DNA of 64,000 nt from Lachnospiraceae bacterium (GTDB taxonomy: Bacteria > Bacillota > Clostridia > Lachnospirales > Lachnospiraceae): NCBI GenBank assembly GCA_024681795.1, contig JAILAD010000078.1:62001-126000 (forward strand), written 5' to 3'. A program made the translations under genes and the position numbers. The notes beneath the pieces are model-generated. The model had not been told where the DNA came from, did no database searches, and was given only the letters and a program-made list of their open reading frames with translations. Every line of letters begins with the position of its first letter. Positions within the stretch are counted from its first letter, which is position 1. Positions 15,488-23,181 of this stretch are shown here, piece after piece.

Positions 15488-16771
15488 TTATTCCCTTGCT
15501 GCGAGTTCCGAACAGATTTCTTCCCAGGAGATGCCTTTTTCAACCATCAGCACCATGCAGTGATAAAGAAAATCCGAAATCTCGTATTTAATCTCGCCTG
15601 CATCCGGATTTTTGGAAGCAATGATAATCTCGGATGCCTCCTCTCCGACTTTTTTCAGGATTTTATCAATTCCTTTGTCGAAGAGATAATTGGTATAAGA
15701 ACCTTCTTTCGGATTATTCTTACGATCCACGATTACGTCATATACCTGTTCGAATACTTTAAGAGGATTCTTTTCGGCATATTCCTTCGAAGCAATCTCG
15801 TTAAAGAAACAGGTCGGATTTCCGGTATGGCATGCAACTCCGATTTGAGAGACCTTTGCAAGTAGCGTATCAAAATCGCAGTCCGCATAAAGCGTTTTCA
15901 CGTACTGGAAATGTCCGCTTTCCTCTCCTTTTTCCCACTGTGCTTTGCGGGATCTGGAATAATAATTCATTTTTCCGGTTTTCATTGTGGTCAGATATGC
16001 TTCTTCGTTCATATATGCAAGCATCAGAACCTGACCGGTCTTGTAATCCTGCGCGATAACGGGAATTAAGCCGTCTGAATTCTTTCGAAGCTTGCTCCAT
16101 GGAATCTGCGGGAAAAAACTGTTTACGTCAATTCCGCGTTCGGTGCAGAGATTTTTAATGGCATTGATTTCTTTGGCATTGGAATTGATGACGTCTCCGA
16201 ATACACCTTCCACACTTTCAAGAGTAAGCGTATCAAGGATTTTTTCCAAAGTTACGTTGGCAAGTCCCAGATATACCGGAAGGGAAATCTGAGAACTGAT
16301 ATCGCTTTCTTTCATGCCGCCGAACACGAAAATACGGGAGGCATAGGTTTCCGCTGCTTTCCGGTATACTCCGAGATTGGTATAATCATCAAATGTAACG
16401 GCTATTTTTTCTTTGCCGAACCGCTTGGAAACGTCTTCGAGCATATCCCAGTTGCTCTGTTTGGAAAGATTTAAAATAACGGTTTTGGCATCTGCATATA
16501 AGAGTTTTTTTACGTCCTCCTCGCGTTCTATCGGAAATGTTGCGTAAACGGGGATTTCGGAGATTTTTGCAATCTCTTTTAAGGTGTGGATGGATTTATC
16601 CTTTCCTTCATCTCCTTCTGCCTTAATCTGTATGAGCAAAGAATCGGCATTGATGTCTCCGTAATAGCGTACGGTTTCGGCAACAAGCGCACCGGCTTCT
16701 TTTTTGTTTTCTTCGTCAAAGAATACTTCTCCGTTGTTTATAAATAACTGAACCGTTATATTTTTTTTCAT
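15488..16771 (-). CDS. hisIE: bifunctional HisIE with degenerate HisA/HisF-like N-terminal domain
   Basis: A 427-residue protein. Residues about 210-330 are phosphoribosyl-AMP cyclohydrolase HisI (IPVIAQDYKTGQVLMLAYMN, then YADCDFDTLLAKVSQIGVACHTG with zinc cysteines). Residues about 335-427 are phosphoribosyl-ATP pyrophosphohydrolase HisE (KVGEEASEIIIASKN, ISDFLYHCMVLM). These are steps 2 and 3 of histidine synthesis. The first 205 residues look like a worn half of a HisA/HisF (beta-alpha)8 barrel (LFINNGEVFFDEEN, AVTFDDYTNLGVY) without the expected catalytic Asp motifs. Last gene of the his run; hisA, hisF and hisH are not in this window. Confidence 0.95.
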   Translation of the reverse strand: MKKNITVQLFINNGEVFFDEENKKEAGALVAETVRYYGDINADSLLIQIKAEGDEGKDKSIHTLKEIAKISEIPVYATFPIEREEDVKKLLYADAKTVILNLSKQSNWDMLEDVSKRFGKEKIAVTFDDYTNLGVYRKAAETYASRIFVFGGMKESDISSQISLPVYLGLANVTLEKILDTLTLESVEGVFGDVINSNAKEINAIKNLCTERGIDVNSFFPQIPWSKLRKNSDGLIPVIAQDYKTGQVLMLAYMNEEAYLTTMKTGKMNYYSRSRKAQWEKGEESGHFQYVKTLYADCDFDTLLAKVSQIGVACHTGNPTCFFNEIASKEYAEKNPLKVFEQVYDVIVDRKNNPKEGSYTNYLFDKGIDKILKKVGEEASEIIIASKNPDAGEIKYEISDFLYHCMVLMVEKGISWEEICSELAARE

Positions 16772-16837
16772 AGCGGATTCCTTTCTGTGTAACGTTTAGA
16801 ATCAGAATATTTTGCATGCATGAATTAACTGCACTGT

Positions 16838-17554
16838 TTATAAGGTGCCCTTCGTGGAAAGAATGCCCTTTCTTCCGTCTTTGCTGACCGCAATGCTTAA
16901 AGCGTTTGCAAAACCCTTGAATGCAGCTTCTATGATGTGATGTGTATTTTCTCCGTCCAGAACCTTGATGTGAATATTCATTCCGGCATTGTCGCTTACG
17001 GCGCGGAAAAATTCCTTTAATGTTTCGGTTTCAAAATAGCCGACGCGTTCTTTCGTGAATTCATAATTGAAATTTAAATATGCTCTTGAACAAAGGTCTA
17101 CACTTACCAGTACAAGCGCATCGTCCATAGGCTGGATAAAACTTGCATAACGGTTTAAGCCGGTTTTGTCTTCGGTCAGTTTCGCAATTGCCTGTCCCAG
17201 AACGATTCCGAGATCTTCCACCGTGTGGTGACAGTCTACGTTTAAATCTCCTTTTTCTATAATTTTTAAATCAAAATTGCCGTGACGGGCAAAGCCGTCA
17301 AGCATGTGATCGAAGAAACCGATACCGGTACTGATATCGGAATTCCCTTCTCCGTCAAGTCTTAAACCGAGCGTGATATTGGTTTCCTTTGTCTCTCTTT
17401 TGATTACGCATTCCCTTACGGTGCTTTTCTCATTTTCATTCTTTTGTTCCATCTGAGTCTCCTCTTTTGCCGGATTGCCGGCAATATTGTTTCCGGAAAC
17501 GTTTTCCGGACCGGTCTTCAGACTGTTATTAACGGTCTTTCCTTTTTTGGCCAT
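16838..17554 (-). CDS. hisB: imidazoleglycerol-phosphate dehydratase HisB
   Basis: HisB converts imidazole-glycerol phosphate to imidazole-acetol phosphate. Metal-binding signatures are present: GIGFFDHMLDGFARHGNFDL, DCHHTVEDLGIVLG and THHIIEAAFKGFANAL. Two starts are plausible. The ATG at 17554 (238 residues) follows AGAGGAG at the end of hisD and gives a Lys/Asn-rich 34-residue extension. The ATG at 17452 (204 residues) also has AGAGGAG and gives the usual length. I list the longer form because of its coupling to hisD and coding-like codon use; the core starts near VRECVIKRETKETNI either way. Confidence 0.95.
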   Translation of the reverse strand: MAKKGKTVNNSLKTGPENVSGNNIAGNPAKEETQMEQKNENEKSTVRECVIKRETKETNITLGLRLDGEGNSDISTGIGFFDHMLDGFARHGNFDLKIIEKGDLNVDCHHTVEDLGIVLGQAIAKLTEDKTGLNRYASFIQPMDDALVLVSVDLCSRAYLNFNYEFTKERVGYFETETLKEFFRAVSDNAGMNIHIKVLDGENTHHIIEAAFKGFANALSIAVSKDGRKGILSTKGTL

Positions 17555-17556
17555 AG

Positions 17557-18855
17557 TCACTCCTCTTCCTCAAATCTTACCCGGATTGAATTTGCATGTG
17601 CTTCGAGTCCTTCTTCTTCCGCAAACAGTTCAATCTTTTCGGCAACTGCTTTCAGTGCATCGTATGAATAATTGATAATACTGGATTTCTTGATAAAATC
17701 ATCCACCGACAACGGAGAGAAAAATTTAGCCGTTCCGTTGGTCGGAAGCACATGGTTCGGTCCTGCAAAATAATCTCCGAGAGGCTCTGATGAATACTCT
17801 CCGAGGAAAATTGCGCCGGCATTTTTCACCTTCGTCATGGTTTCGTAAGGGTTCTTCGTTACAATTTCCAGATGCTCGGATGCAATATTGTTTACGGTTT
17901 CAATTGCCTGGTCCATATCCTTTGCGATTAAGACAAAACCGTATTTGGAAAGGGATTTCTCCAGAATTTCCTTTCTTTTGGCAGTCTTAACCCGCTTTTC
18001 CACTTCTTCGATAACCGAATCGGCAAGCGTTTCCGAAGTGGTTACCAAAATCGCAGAAGCCATTTCATCATGTTCTGCCTGACTCATTAAGTCGCAGGCT
18101 ACGAATCTTGGGGTTGCGCTTTCGTCCGCAAGCACCAGAATTTCGGAAGGCCCTGCAATGGAATCTATGGAGACGTTTCCGTATACATTCTTCTTTGCAA
18201 GTGCAACAAAAATATTTCCCGGTCCGACGATTTTATCCACTTTCGGAATGGATTCGGTACCGAATGCAAGAGCAGCAATCGCCTGTGCCCCGCCGACTTT
18301 GTAAATTTCCTTAACACCTGCGATTTTTGCCGCTGCAAGCGTTCCGGCATTTACTTTTCCCTGAGCATTGGGAGGTGTACACATAATGATTCTTTCGCAT
18401 CCGGCAACGATTGCAGGTACAATGTTCATAAGCGTGGAGGAAGGATAAGCTGCCTTTCCGCCCGGAACGTAAACTCCGACTTTTTCAATCGGGGTGATGC
18501 GCTGTCCCAGAATGCTCCCATTCTCATAGGTATGAATAAAGGAATTACGGACCTGCATTTCATGGAATCTTTTAATGTTTTCAAATGCTTCCTGCATGAC
18601 TTCAATGTATTCGGGCGAAATGGATGCATATGCTTCTTCGATTTCGCTTTCCGTAACCCGGATATTCTGTTTCGTTAAAGAAAATTTATCGAATTTCAGC
18701 GTATATTCAAAAACAGCATCGTCTCCGCCCGCCTTTACGTCGTTTACGATTCCGTAAACAATACTTTCATATTCTTCATAGTGATTCGGACTTCTTTTGA
18801 TCAGCTCGTTTAAAACGTTTTTGATGTTATTCTCGTCCAAATATAATTTGTTCAT
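17557..18855 (-). CDS. hisD: histidinol dehydrogenase HisD
   Basis: A 432-residue zinc-dependent dehydrogenase that oxidises L-histidinol to histidine in two NAD-linked steps. Typical blocks: GVYVPGGKAAYPSSTLMN, KIVGPGNIFVALAKK, IDSIAGPSEILVLADE, DLMSQAEHDEMASA (Gln and His zinc ligands) and GPNHVLPTNGTAKF. Length is normal. It starts 3 bases after hisG ends, so the operon is tightly packed. Confidence 0.98.
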   Translation of the reverse strand: MNKLYLDENNIKNVLNELIKRSPNHYEEYESIVYGIVNDVKAGGDDAVFEYTLKFDKFSLTKQNIRVTESEIEEAYASISPEYIEVMQEAFENIKRFHEMQVRNSFIHTYENGSILGQRITPIEKVGVYVPGGKAAYPSSTLMNIVPAIVAGCERIIMCTPPNAQGKVNAGTLAAAKIAGVKEIYKVGGAQAIAALAFGTESIPKVDKIVGPGNIFVALAKKNVYGNVSIDSIAGPSEILVLADESATPRFVACDLMSQAEHDEMASAILVTTSETLADSVIEEVEKRVKTAKRKEILEKSLSKYGFVLIAKDMDQAIETVNNIASEHLEIVTKNPYETMTKVKNAGAIFLGEYSSEPLGDYFAGPNHVLPTNGTAKFFSPLSVDDFIKKSSIINYSYDALKAVAEKIELFAEEEGLEAHANSIRVRFEEEE

Positions 18856-18858
18856 GGA

Positions 18859-19512
18859 TTATCCCCTTTCCAATTCTGCCTTTAACTTATCTATTATATC
18901 GCAAATCCGTTCATTTTGCATCTTCATGCTGACGCGGTTTACAATGACTCTTGCGGATAAAGGGCAGATTTCCTCCAAAACGTCGAGTCCGTTTTCGCGA
19001 AGCGTGCTTCCGGTTTCCACGATATCCACGATCACGTCCGATAATCCGACAATCGGACCGAGTTCCACGGAGCCGTTTAATTTAATAATGTCAACCGTCT
19101 GGTTTTTGCGATTGAAGAAATAATCTTTTGCGATGGTCGGATATTTGGTGGCAACACGGATTCTTTCGCGGTGCTTAAGCAGTTCTTTTGCACTTTCCGG
19201 TCCGCAGACACACATGCGGCATTTGCCGAAACCGAGATCCAGGACTTCGTAAACTCTTCTGTTTTCTTCCAGAATAATGTCGCTGCCGACAACCCCGATA
19301 TCCGCAGCTCCGTATTCCACATAGGTCGGAACATCCGGTCCTTTTGCGAGGAAAAATTTCAGCTTTAAGTCTTCATTGACAAAGACAAGTTTTCTGGTTT
19401 CCTTATCATACATTTCTTCGCAGGTAATGCCGATTTTTTCAAGAAGTTCCAGAGTTTTAAATGCCAGACGTCCTTTGCAGAGTGCAAATACGATATATTT
19501 TTCGTTTTCCAT
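18859..19512 (-). CDS. hisG: ATP phosphoribosyltransferase catalytic subunit HisG (short form)
   Basis: A 217-residue short-form HisG, first step of histidine synthesis (ATP + PRPP). Seen: FALCKGRLAFKTLELL, the substrate loop AAADIGVVGSDI-like segment, and VDIVETGSTLRENGLDVLEE, the PRPP-binding motif. Lacking the C-terminal regulatory domain, it needs HisZ, encoded immediately upstream. Start ATG at 19512 follows a GGAG site. Confidence 0.97.
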   Translation of the reverse strand: MENEKYIVFALCKGRLAFKTLELLEKIGITCEEMYDKETRKLVFVNEDLKLKFFLAKGPDVPTYVEYGAADIGVVGSDIILEENRRVYEVLDLGFGKCRMCVCGPESAKELLKHRERIRVATKYPTIAKDYFFNRKNQTVDIIKLNGSVELGPIVGLSDVIVDIVETGSTLRENGLDVLEEICPLSARVIVNRVSMKMQNERICDIIDKLKAELERG

Positions 19513-19540
19513 TTTTTAATCTCCGTAAATTGATTATTTT

Positions 19541-19555
19541 CCGGTTCCGAACCGG
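19541..19555. promoter_or_regulatory. hairpin in the hisZ-hisG gap
   Basis: CCGGTT-CCG-AACCGG is a perfect 6-bp stem with triloop in the 92-base gap between hisZ and hisG. No T-run follows on the minus strand, so it is not a terminator; an mRNA processing or stability element is possible. Confidence 0.35.
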
Positions 19556-19604
19556 CTGTCCGGGGATTCGCGATTGCAAAAACCCGGGAAACCTCAGGGC
19601 GTTG

Positions 19605-20783
19605 TCAGATAAAAATACAACGGTTTCCGGAAGCCTCCGATTTATTCATATATTCTTCCCTGCTGATCTTTTTATCCCATAATACTAGTTCCGCAGGAAG
19701 CCCTTCTTTTCTGATTTTTGCAGCTTCTTCCAGGGCTTTTTCGTAATTTTCTTCCTGATATACCAAAACGGTCTTTTTTACATCCGCGTTCGATGCGGAC
19801 AAATGATTTCTGCGGAGTGCGTTCAGAATTTCGTCAATCTGGAAGACACATCCGACAGAAGGTGCTTCTTTTCCGAATTTGCCGATTAATTTATCATATC
19901 GGCCGCCCTTAACGATGGAATCGCCGACTCCGTAAGTATACGCGGTAAAAATGATTCCGGTGTAATAATGGTACTTGCTTAACATCGATAAATCAAAAGA
20001 AACAAACCGGTCAAGTCCGGCTTTTGCAAGGAGTTTCTGAATATCCAGAAGCCTCCGGATTGCATTTTTAGACCTTTCGTTTGTGGCATTCTCATAAAGT
20101 GCCTCCAGATCTTTTTCCGGAAGAAAAACTTTGGAAATGGCTTCCAGCTGATCCAGAAGCGTTGCATCAATCTTCTGCTCCGATAAAAACTCGCGGGAAC
20201 CGTAGAAATTTTTAGAGGTAATGTAATCACGAAGTTTTAACTCGGTTTCTTCGTCGAGATTTGCTTCTTCACAGATGCCTTTGAAATAATTGCTCTCTCC
20301 GATACTGATCTGAAATTCCTTTAATCCGGAATTTAACAGACTTTCGATTACAATCATAATGGCTTCGGCATCCGCATAGATGGAACTGTCGTTAATCAGC
20401 TCAAAACCGATCTGGGTGGTTTCTTTTAATTTTCCCTGTAATTCCGACGTATTGATATAGGTGTTTCCTTCATAGCAGAAACGAAGAGGCATTTTTTCTT
20501 CGGAAAAATATTTCGCGGCACACCTTGCCACGGAAGGTGTAAAGTCAGGTCTTAAGACCAGTGTGTTTCCTTCTTTGTCAAAGAATTTGTATAAATCCTT
20601 TGAAGGTGTTGTTCCGATATCCCTGGAAAAAACATCAAAATATTCAAATGCCGGCGTATCGATTGCTTCGTAGCCGTATAATTCAATGGTTTTATTGATG
20701 GAGGAAGCAACATTCTTCTTCTCTTTTAATTCCGACCCGTATAAATCACGGACTCCGTCAGGAGTATGTAATAATGAAATCAT
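19605..20783 (-). CDS. hisZ: ATP phosphoribosyltransferase regulatory subunit HisZ
   Basis: A 392-residue HisZ, a histidyl-tRNA synthetase paralogue that forms a hetero-octamer with short HisG and carries histidine feedback control. It starts ISLLHTPDGVRDLYGSEL and contains the class II motif 2-like LVLRPDFTPSVARCAAKYF. The later block YYTGIIFTAYTYGVGDSIVKGGRYDKLIGKFG is typical. It retains the aaRS core but has an aberrant His-specific motif region, as HisZ does. First gene of the his run. Confidence 0.95.
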   Translation of the reverse strand: MISLLHTPDGVRDLYGSELKEKKNVASSINKTIELYGYEAIDTPAFEYFDVFSRDIGTTPSKDLYKFFDKEGNTLVLRPDFTPSVARCAAKYFSEEKMPLRFCYEGNTYINTSELQGKLKETTQIGFELINDSSIYADAEAIMIVIESLLNSGLKEFQISIGESNYFKGICEEANLDEETELKLRDYITSKNFYGSREFLSEQKIDATLLDQLEAISKVFLPEKDLEALYENATNERSKNAIRRLLDIQKLLAKAGLDRFVSFDLSMLSKYHYYTGIIFTAYTYGVGDSIVKGGRYDKLIGKFGKEAPSVGCVFQIDEILNALRRNHLSASNADVKKTVLVYQEENYEKALEEAAKIRKEGLPAELVLWDKKISREEYMNKSEASGNRCIFI

Positions 20784-20823
20784 AGGTATCCTCGCTTTAA
20801 TAAATTAAAGTGCTAATCAATTA
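20784..20823. promoter_or_regulatory. tandem inverted repeats before hisZ (possible his operator)
   Basis: Two adjacent inverted repeats lie between the promoter and the hisZ ATG: CTTTAAT-TT-ATTAAAG and CTAAT-TG-ATTAG. Firmicutes often regulate his genes through a TrpR-like repressor (HisR/YerC) rather than a T-box; these repeats could be its sites. The match to a known motif was not verified. Confidence 0.45.
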
Positions 20824-20840
20824 GAGTGATAGCGTAGTAA

Positions 20841-20869
20841 ATTATATCGGAACAGGCTTCTTTTGTCAA
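20841..20869 (-). promoter_or_regulatory. consensus promoter of the his operon
   Basis: Minus strand: TTGACA (20864-20869), 17-base spacer, TATAAT (20841-20846). Both hexamers are perfect consensus, so the promoter should be strong unless repressed. Confidence 0.85.
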
Positions 20870-20885
20870 ACAAAAGAAACACGAA

Positions 20886-21872
20886 TCAGTTATCGATGAA
20901 GGAAAAAGGCGCCTCACAGCTTATGACATGCCTGCTTAAATAGGCGAAATCTCCTTTTATTTCCGGAAATTCGACCCTTACGGCACAGAGCAGCTGGCCT
21001 TTTTGTCTTTTTGACTTATGATAGTCTCCGGTATTGTATTTCGGGTCGCCGGAAATCGGGAACCCGAGCTCCTTCAGCATTACGCGAATCTGATGACTCT
21101 TTCCGGTATGCAGTTCGATTTCCAGAAGGCTTTCTTCCTTCTTTCGGGAAATGGGCCTGACATTCAGGCTGACGGGTTTTACATCCGCCATAATACCGGC
21201 CGGAATGTCTGATTCATTTCGGTAGAAGGAAACTTTGTTTTCTGCACGGTCTTTATAGATATATCCGTTATAATTACCTTCCAAAAAACATTCCCCGGAA
21301 ACAACGGCATAATAAAATTTCCGGAGGGAACGGTCTTTTAACATGGATGAACCGAGCCGGCTTCCGGCAGGGGTTTTACCGCAGATGACGATTCCGCAGG
21401 TATTTCTGTCCAACCGGTTTAAAACGGACGGATGAAAAACAGACAGAGACTCTTCCGTAATTTGCCGGTTATTCAGCAGATATCCGATCAGCCATTCGTT
21501 AATGCTTAAATCGTCACTTTTTGCCTTTTGGCTTAAGATTCCGTCCGGTTTATAAAGAAAAACAAAATCAGGGTATTCTTCTATGACATGGATTCCTTTT
21601 AGTTCCCTGTATGCTTTTTGATACATGGATATCCGGGAATCAGAAGATATCTTCGCAGAAAACAGGGCAAGGGTATCGTCGGATACATACAGTCTCACCC
21701 GGTCTCCCGCCTTCAGGATTTCCTTACCGGTGCATTTTTTTGCGTTGATCACCAGATTCTTTTTTCTGGCCATTTTATAAACAAAAGAATCCGGAGCTTC
21801 GGAAAGTCTTGATTTTATAAATTTATCAAGCCGCCCGCCGGCTTCGGATTTATCGACAGTCCATTCAATCAT
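20886..21872 (-). CDS. RluA family pseudouridine synthase
   Basis: A 328-residue RluA-family enzyme that isomerises uridine to pseudouridine in 23S rRNA. An S4 RNA-binding domain is at about 12-65 (GGRLDKFIKSRL). The catalytic motif is NRLDRNTCGIVICGKTP with the nucleophilic Asp in RLD. The C-terminal ELHTGKSHQIRVMLKELGFPISGDPKY is the family signature. The target position (RluC- or RluD-like) cannot be fixed by eye. The his promoter lies just downstream of its stop codon. Confidence 0.93.
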   Translation of the reverse strand: MIEWTVDKSEAGGRLDKFIKSRLSEAPDSFVYKMARKKNLVINAKKCTGKEILKAGDRVRLYVSDDTLALFSAKISSDSRISMYQKAYRELKGIHVIEEYPDFVFLYKPDGILSQKAKSDDLSINEWLIGYLLNNRQITEESLSVFHPSVLNRLDRNTCGIVICGKTPAGSRLGSSMLKDRSLRKFYYAVVSGECFLEGNYNGYIYKDRAENKVSFYRNESDIPAGIMADVKPVSLNVRPISRKKEESLLEIELHTGKSHQIRVMLKELGFPISGDPKYNTGDYHKSKRQKGQLLCAVRVEFPEIKGDFAYLSRHVISCEAPFSFIDN

Positions 21873-21890
21873 AATTCCAAATTCCGATAT

Positions 21891-22469
21891 TTATAATGAT
21901 AAAGAAGCAAGTAATGCAAATGCCCTTTGTTCGTTTTCCGTAGGTTCGTCTTCGGAGTCGGCCAACGAGGCGATTCGCCCCAGAAATTTCTCTTCCGAAT
22001 CAAAAATCTTTACCGTGATGCCGGAGATTTCGTTTTTCTTTAAATATTCTTTTATGTGGGATTCCGCCGCATTCAGATCCGTTTTGGAATCCCAGCAGAG
22101 TCCGATTAATGACTGCTTTCCGACAGCTGCAGCCGGGATGGGATAATTTACGGAATAGCTGGTCAGATAATAATCATAACCGATGAAAGCTTTTTTTCCT
22201 TCATATTTTTTTATCTTATCATGCAGTTCTTCCGGACAGGAGTATTTTTCTGCACGAAAATACATAATCAGAGTTACGATTCCTTTTGCCGCAGGCAGCA
22301 TTCCGACAACCGCGACAACCGTAAAAAGATTTTTGTATCCGTGCGTCGTAAAAAAACCGATCAGGAAAAGTCCGGCAGGTAAAAGCATCAATACCAGCGT
22401 AAAAAGCCCCTGAATAACCGGAGCCTTCTTTAAATATCCGAACTGTCCTTTCTTTTTTTGAAAAATCAT
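21891..22469 (-). CDS. hypothetical membrane protein with two N-terminal helices
   Basis: A 192-residue protein with two hydrophobic helices at about 17-38 and 45-68, then a soluble C-terminal domain of about 115 residues (YEGKKAFIGYDYYLTSYSVNYP ... SLADSEDEPTENEQRAFALL). No signature recognised. It overlaps the RsuA-type gene by 4 bases, so they are co-translated, and both lie in a run with the RluA gene. Confidence 0.8.
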   Translation of the reverse strand: MIFQKKKGQFGYLKKAPVIQGLFTLVLMLLPAGLFLIGFFTTHGYKNLFTVVAVVGMLPAAKGIVTLIMYFRAEKYSCPEELHDKIKKYEGKKAFIGYDYYLTSYSVNYPIPAAAVGKQSLIGLCWDSKTDLNAAESHIKEYLKKNEISGITVKIFDSEEKFLGRIASLADSEDEPTENEQRAFALLASLSL

Positions 22470-23179
22470 TTTGATCCTTTCAACCGGAGTTCGGAAAGTT
22501 CAGCTTCGGAAAGAATCTTTCCTTCTCCCTCGTTTAATTTCATATTTTCAAGCGTCAGGCCGCCGAACGATATTCTTTTTAAGGCCGTTACTTTATTGCA
22601 GGTGGCCTGCATCATTCGTTTCACCTGATGGTATTTTCCTTCGCAAATGGTCAGGATAATCTCAAAGTCATCTTTACCGGACATGATTTTTGCCGGAAGC
22701 GATACTTCCCCGTCTCCGAGATTCACACCGTCTTTCAGACGATTTTTATCCTCATCGGTAACCGGCTTTAACGTATTTACCAGATAGGTTTTTTCAACAT
22801 GGTTTTTGGGGGAAAGGAGGCTGTGAGCCAAATCGCCGTCATCCGTAAAAAGAAGCAGGCCGGTGGTGTTCTTGTCCAGTCTTCCGATCGGATTTAAGCG
22901 TTTTCTCAATTCCGGGGGAAGCAGGTTATGAACGGGAATGCCGTCTGCTTCATTTAATGAACAGACATACCCTGCCGGTTTGTTTAAAGCGTACGTGATA
23001 TTTTTCAGATACGGAATGATCCGGTTTTTGTAACGAATTTCATCTATTTCTTCCGAAATGTTTACGGACGAATCGGTCGCGGGGATGCCGTTTACTGTAA
23101 TGAGGCCGCTTTTTATCGCTGCTTTTGCATCTTTCCTGCTTAATGTATTTGTCTCACTTAAGAATTTATCAAGCCGCAT
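22466..23179 (-). CDS. RsuA family pseudouridine synthase
   Basis: A 237-residue RsuA/RluB/E/F family rRNA pseudouridine synthase. An S4 domain begins MRLDKFLSETNTLSRKDAKAAIKSGLITVNG. The catalytic motif is IGRLDKNTTGLLLFTDDGDLAH, and EGKYHQVKRMMQATCNKVTALKR closes the fold. Length and S4 domain resemble RsuA, which modifies 16S U516. It starts 3 bases after the amidase gene ends. Confidence 0.94.
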   Translation of the reverse strand: MRLDKFLSETNTLSRKDAKAAIKSGLITVNGIPATDSSVNISEEIDEIRYKNRIIPYLKNITYALNKPAGYVCSLNEADGIPVHNLLPPELRKRLNPIGRLDKNTTGLLLFTDDGDLAHSLLSPKNHVEKTYLVNTLKPVTDEDKNRLKDGVNLGDGEVSLPAKIMSGKDDFEIILTICEGKYHQVKRMMQATCNKVTALKRISFGGLTLENMKLNEGEGKILSEAELSELRLKGSK

Positions 23180-23181
23180 GA

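Noticed and set aside
15433-15543. N-terminal 37 codons of the radical SAM frame
   Set aside because: They overlap the end of hisIE; the ATG at 15432 gives the expected family start.
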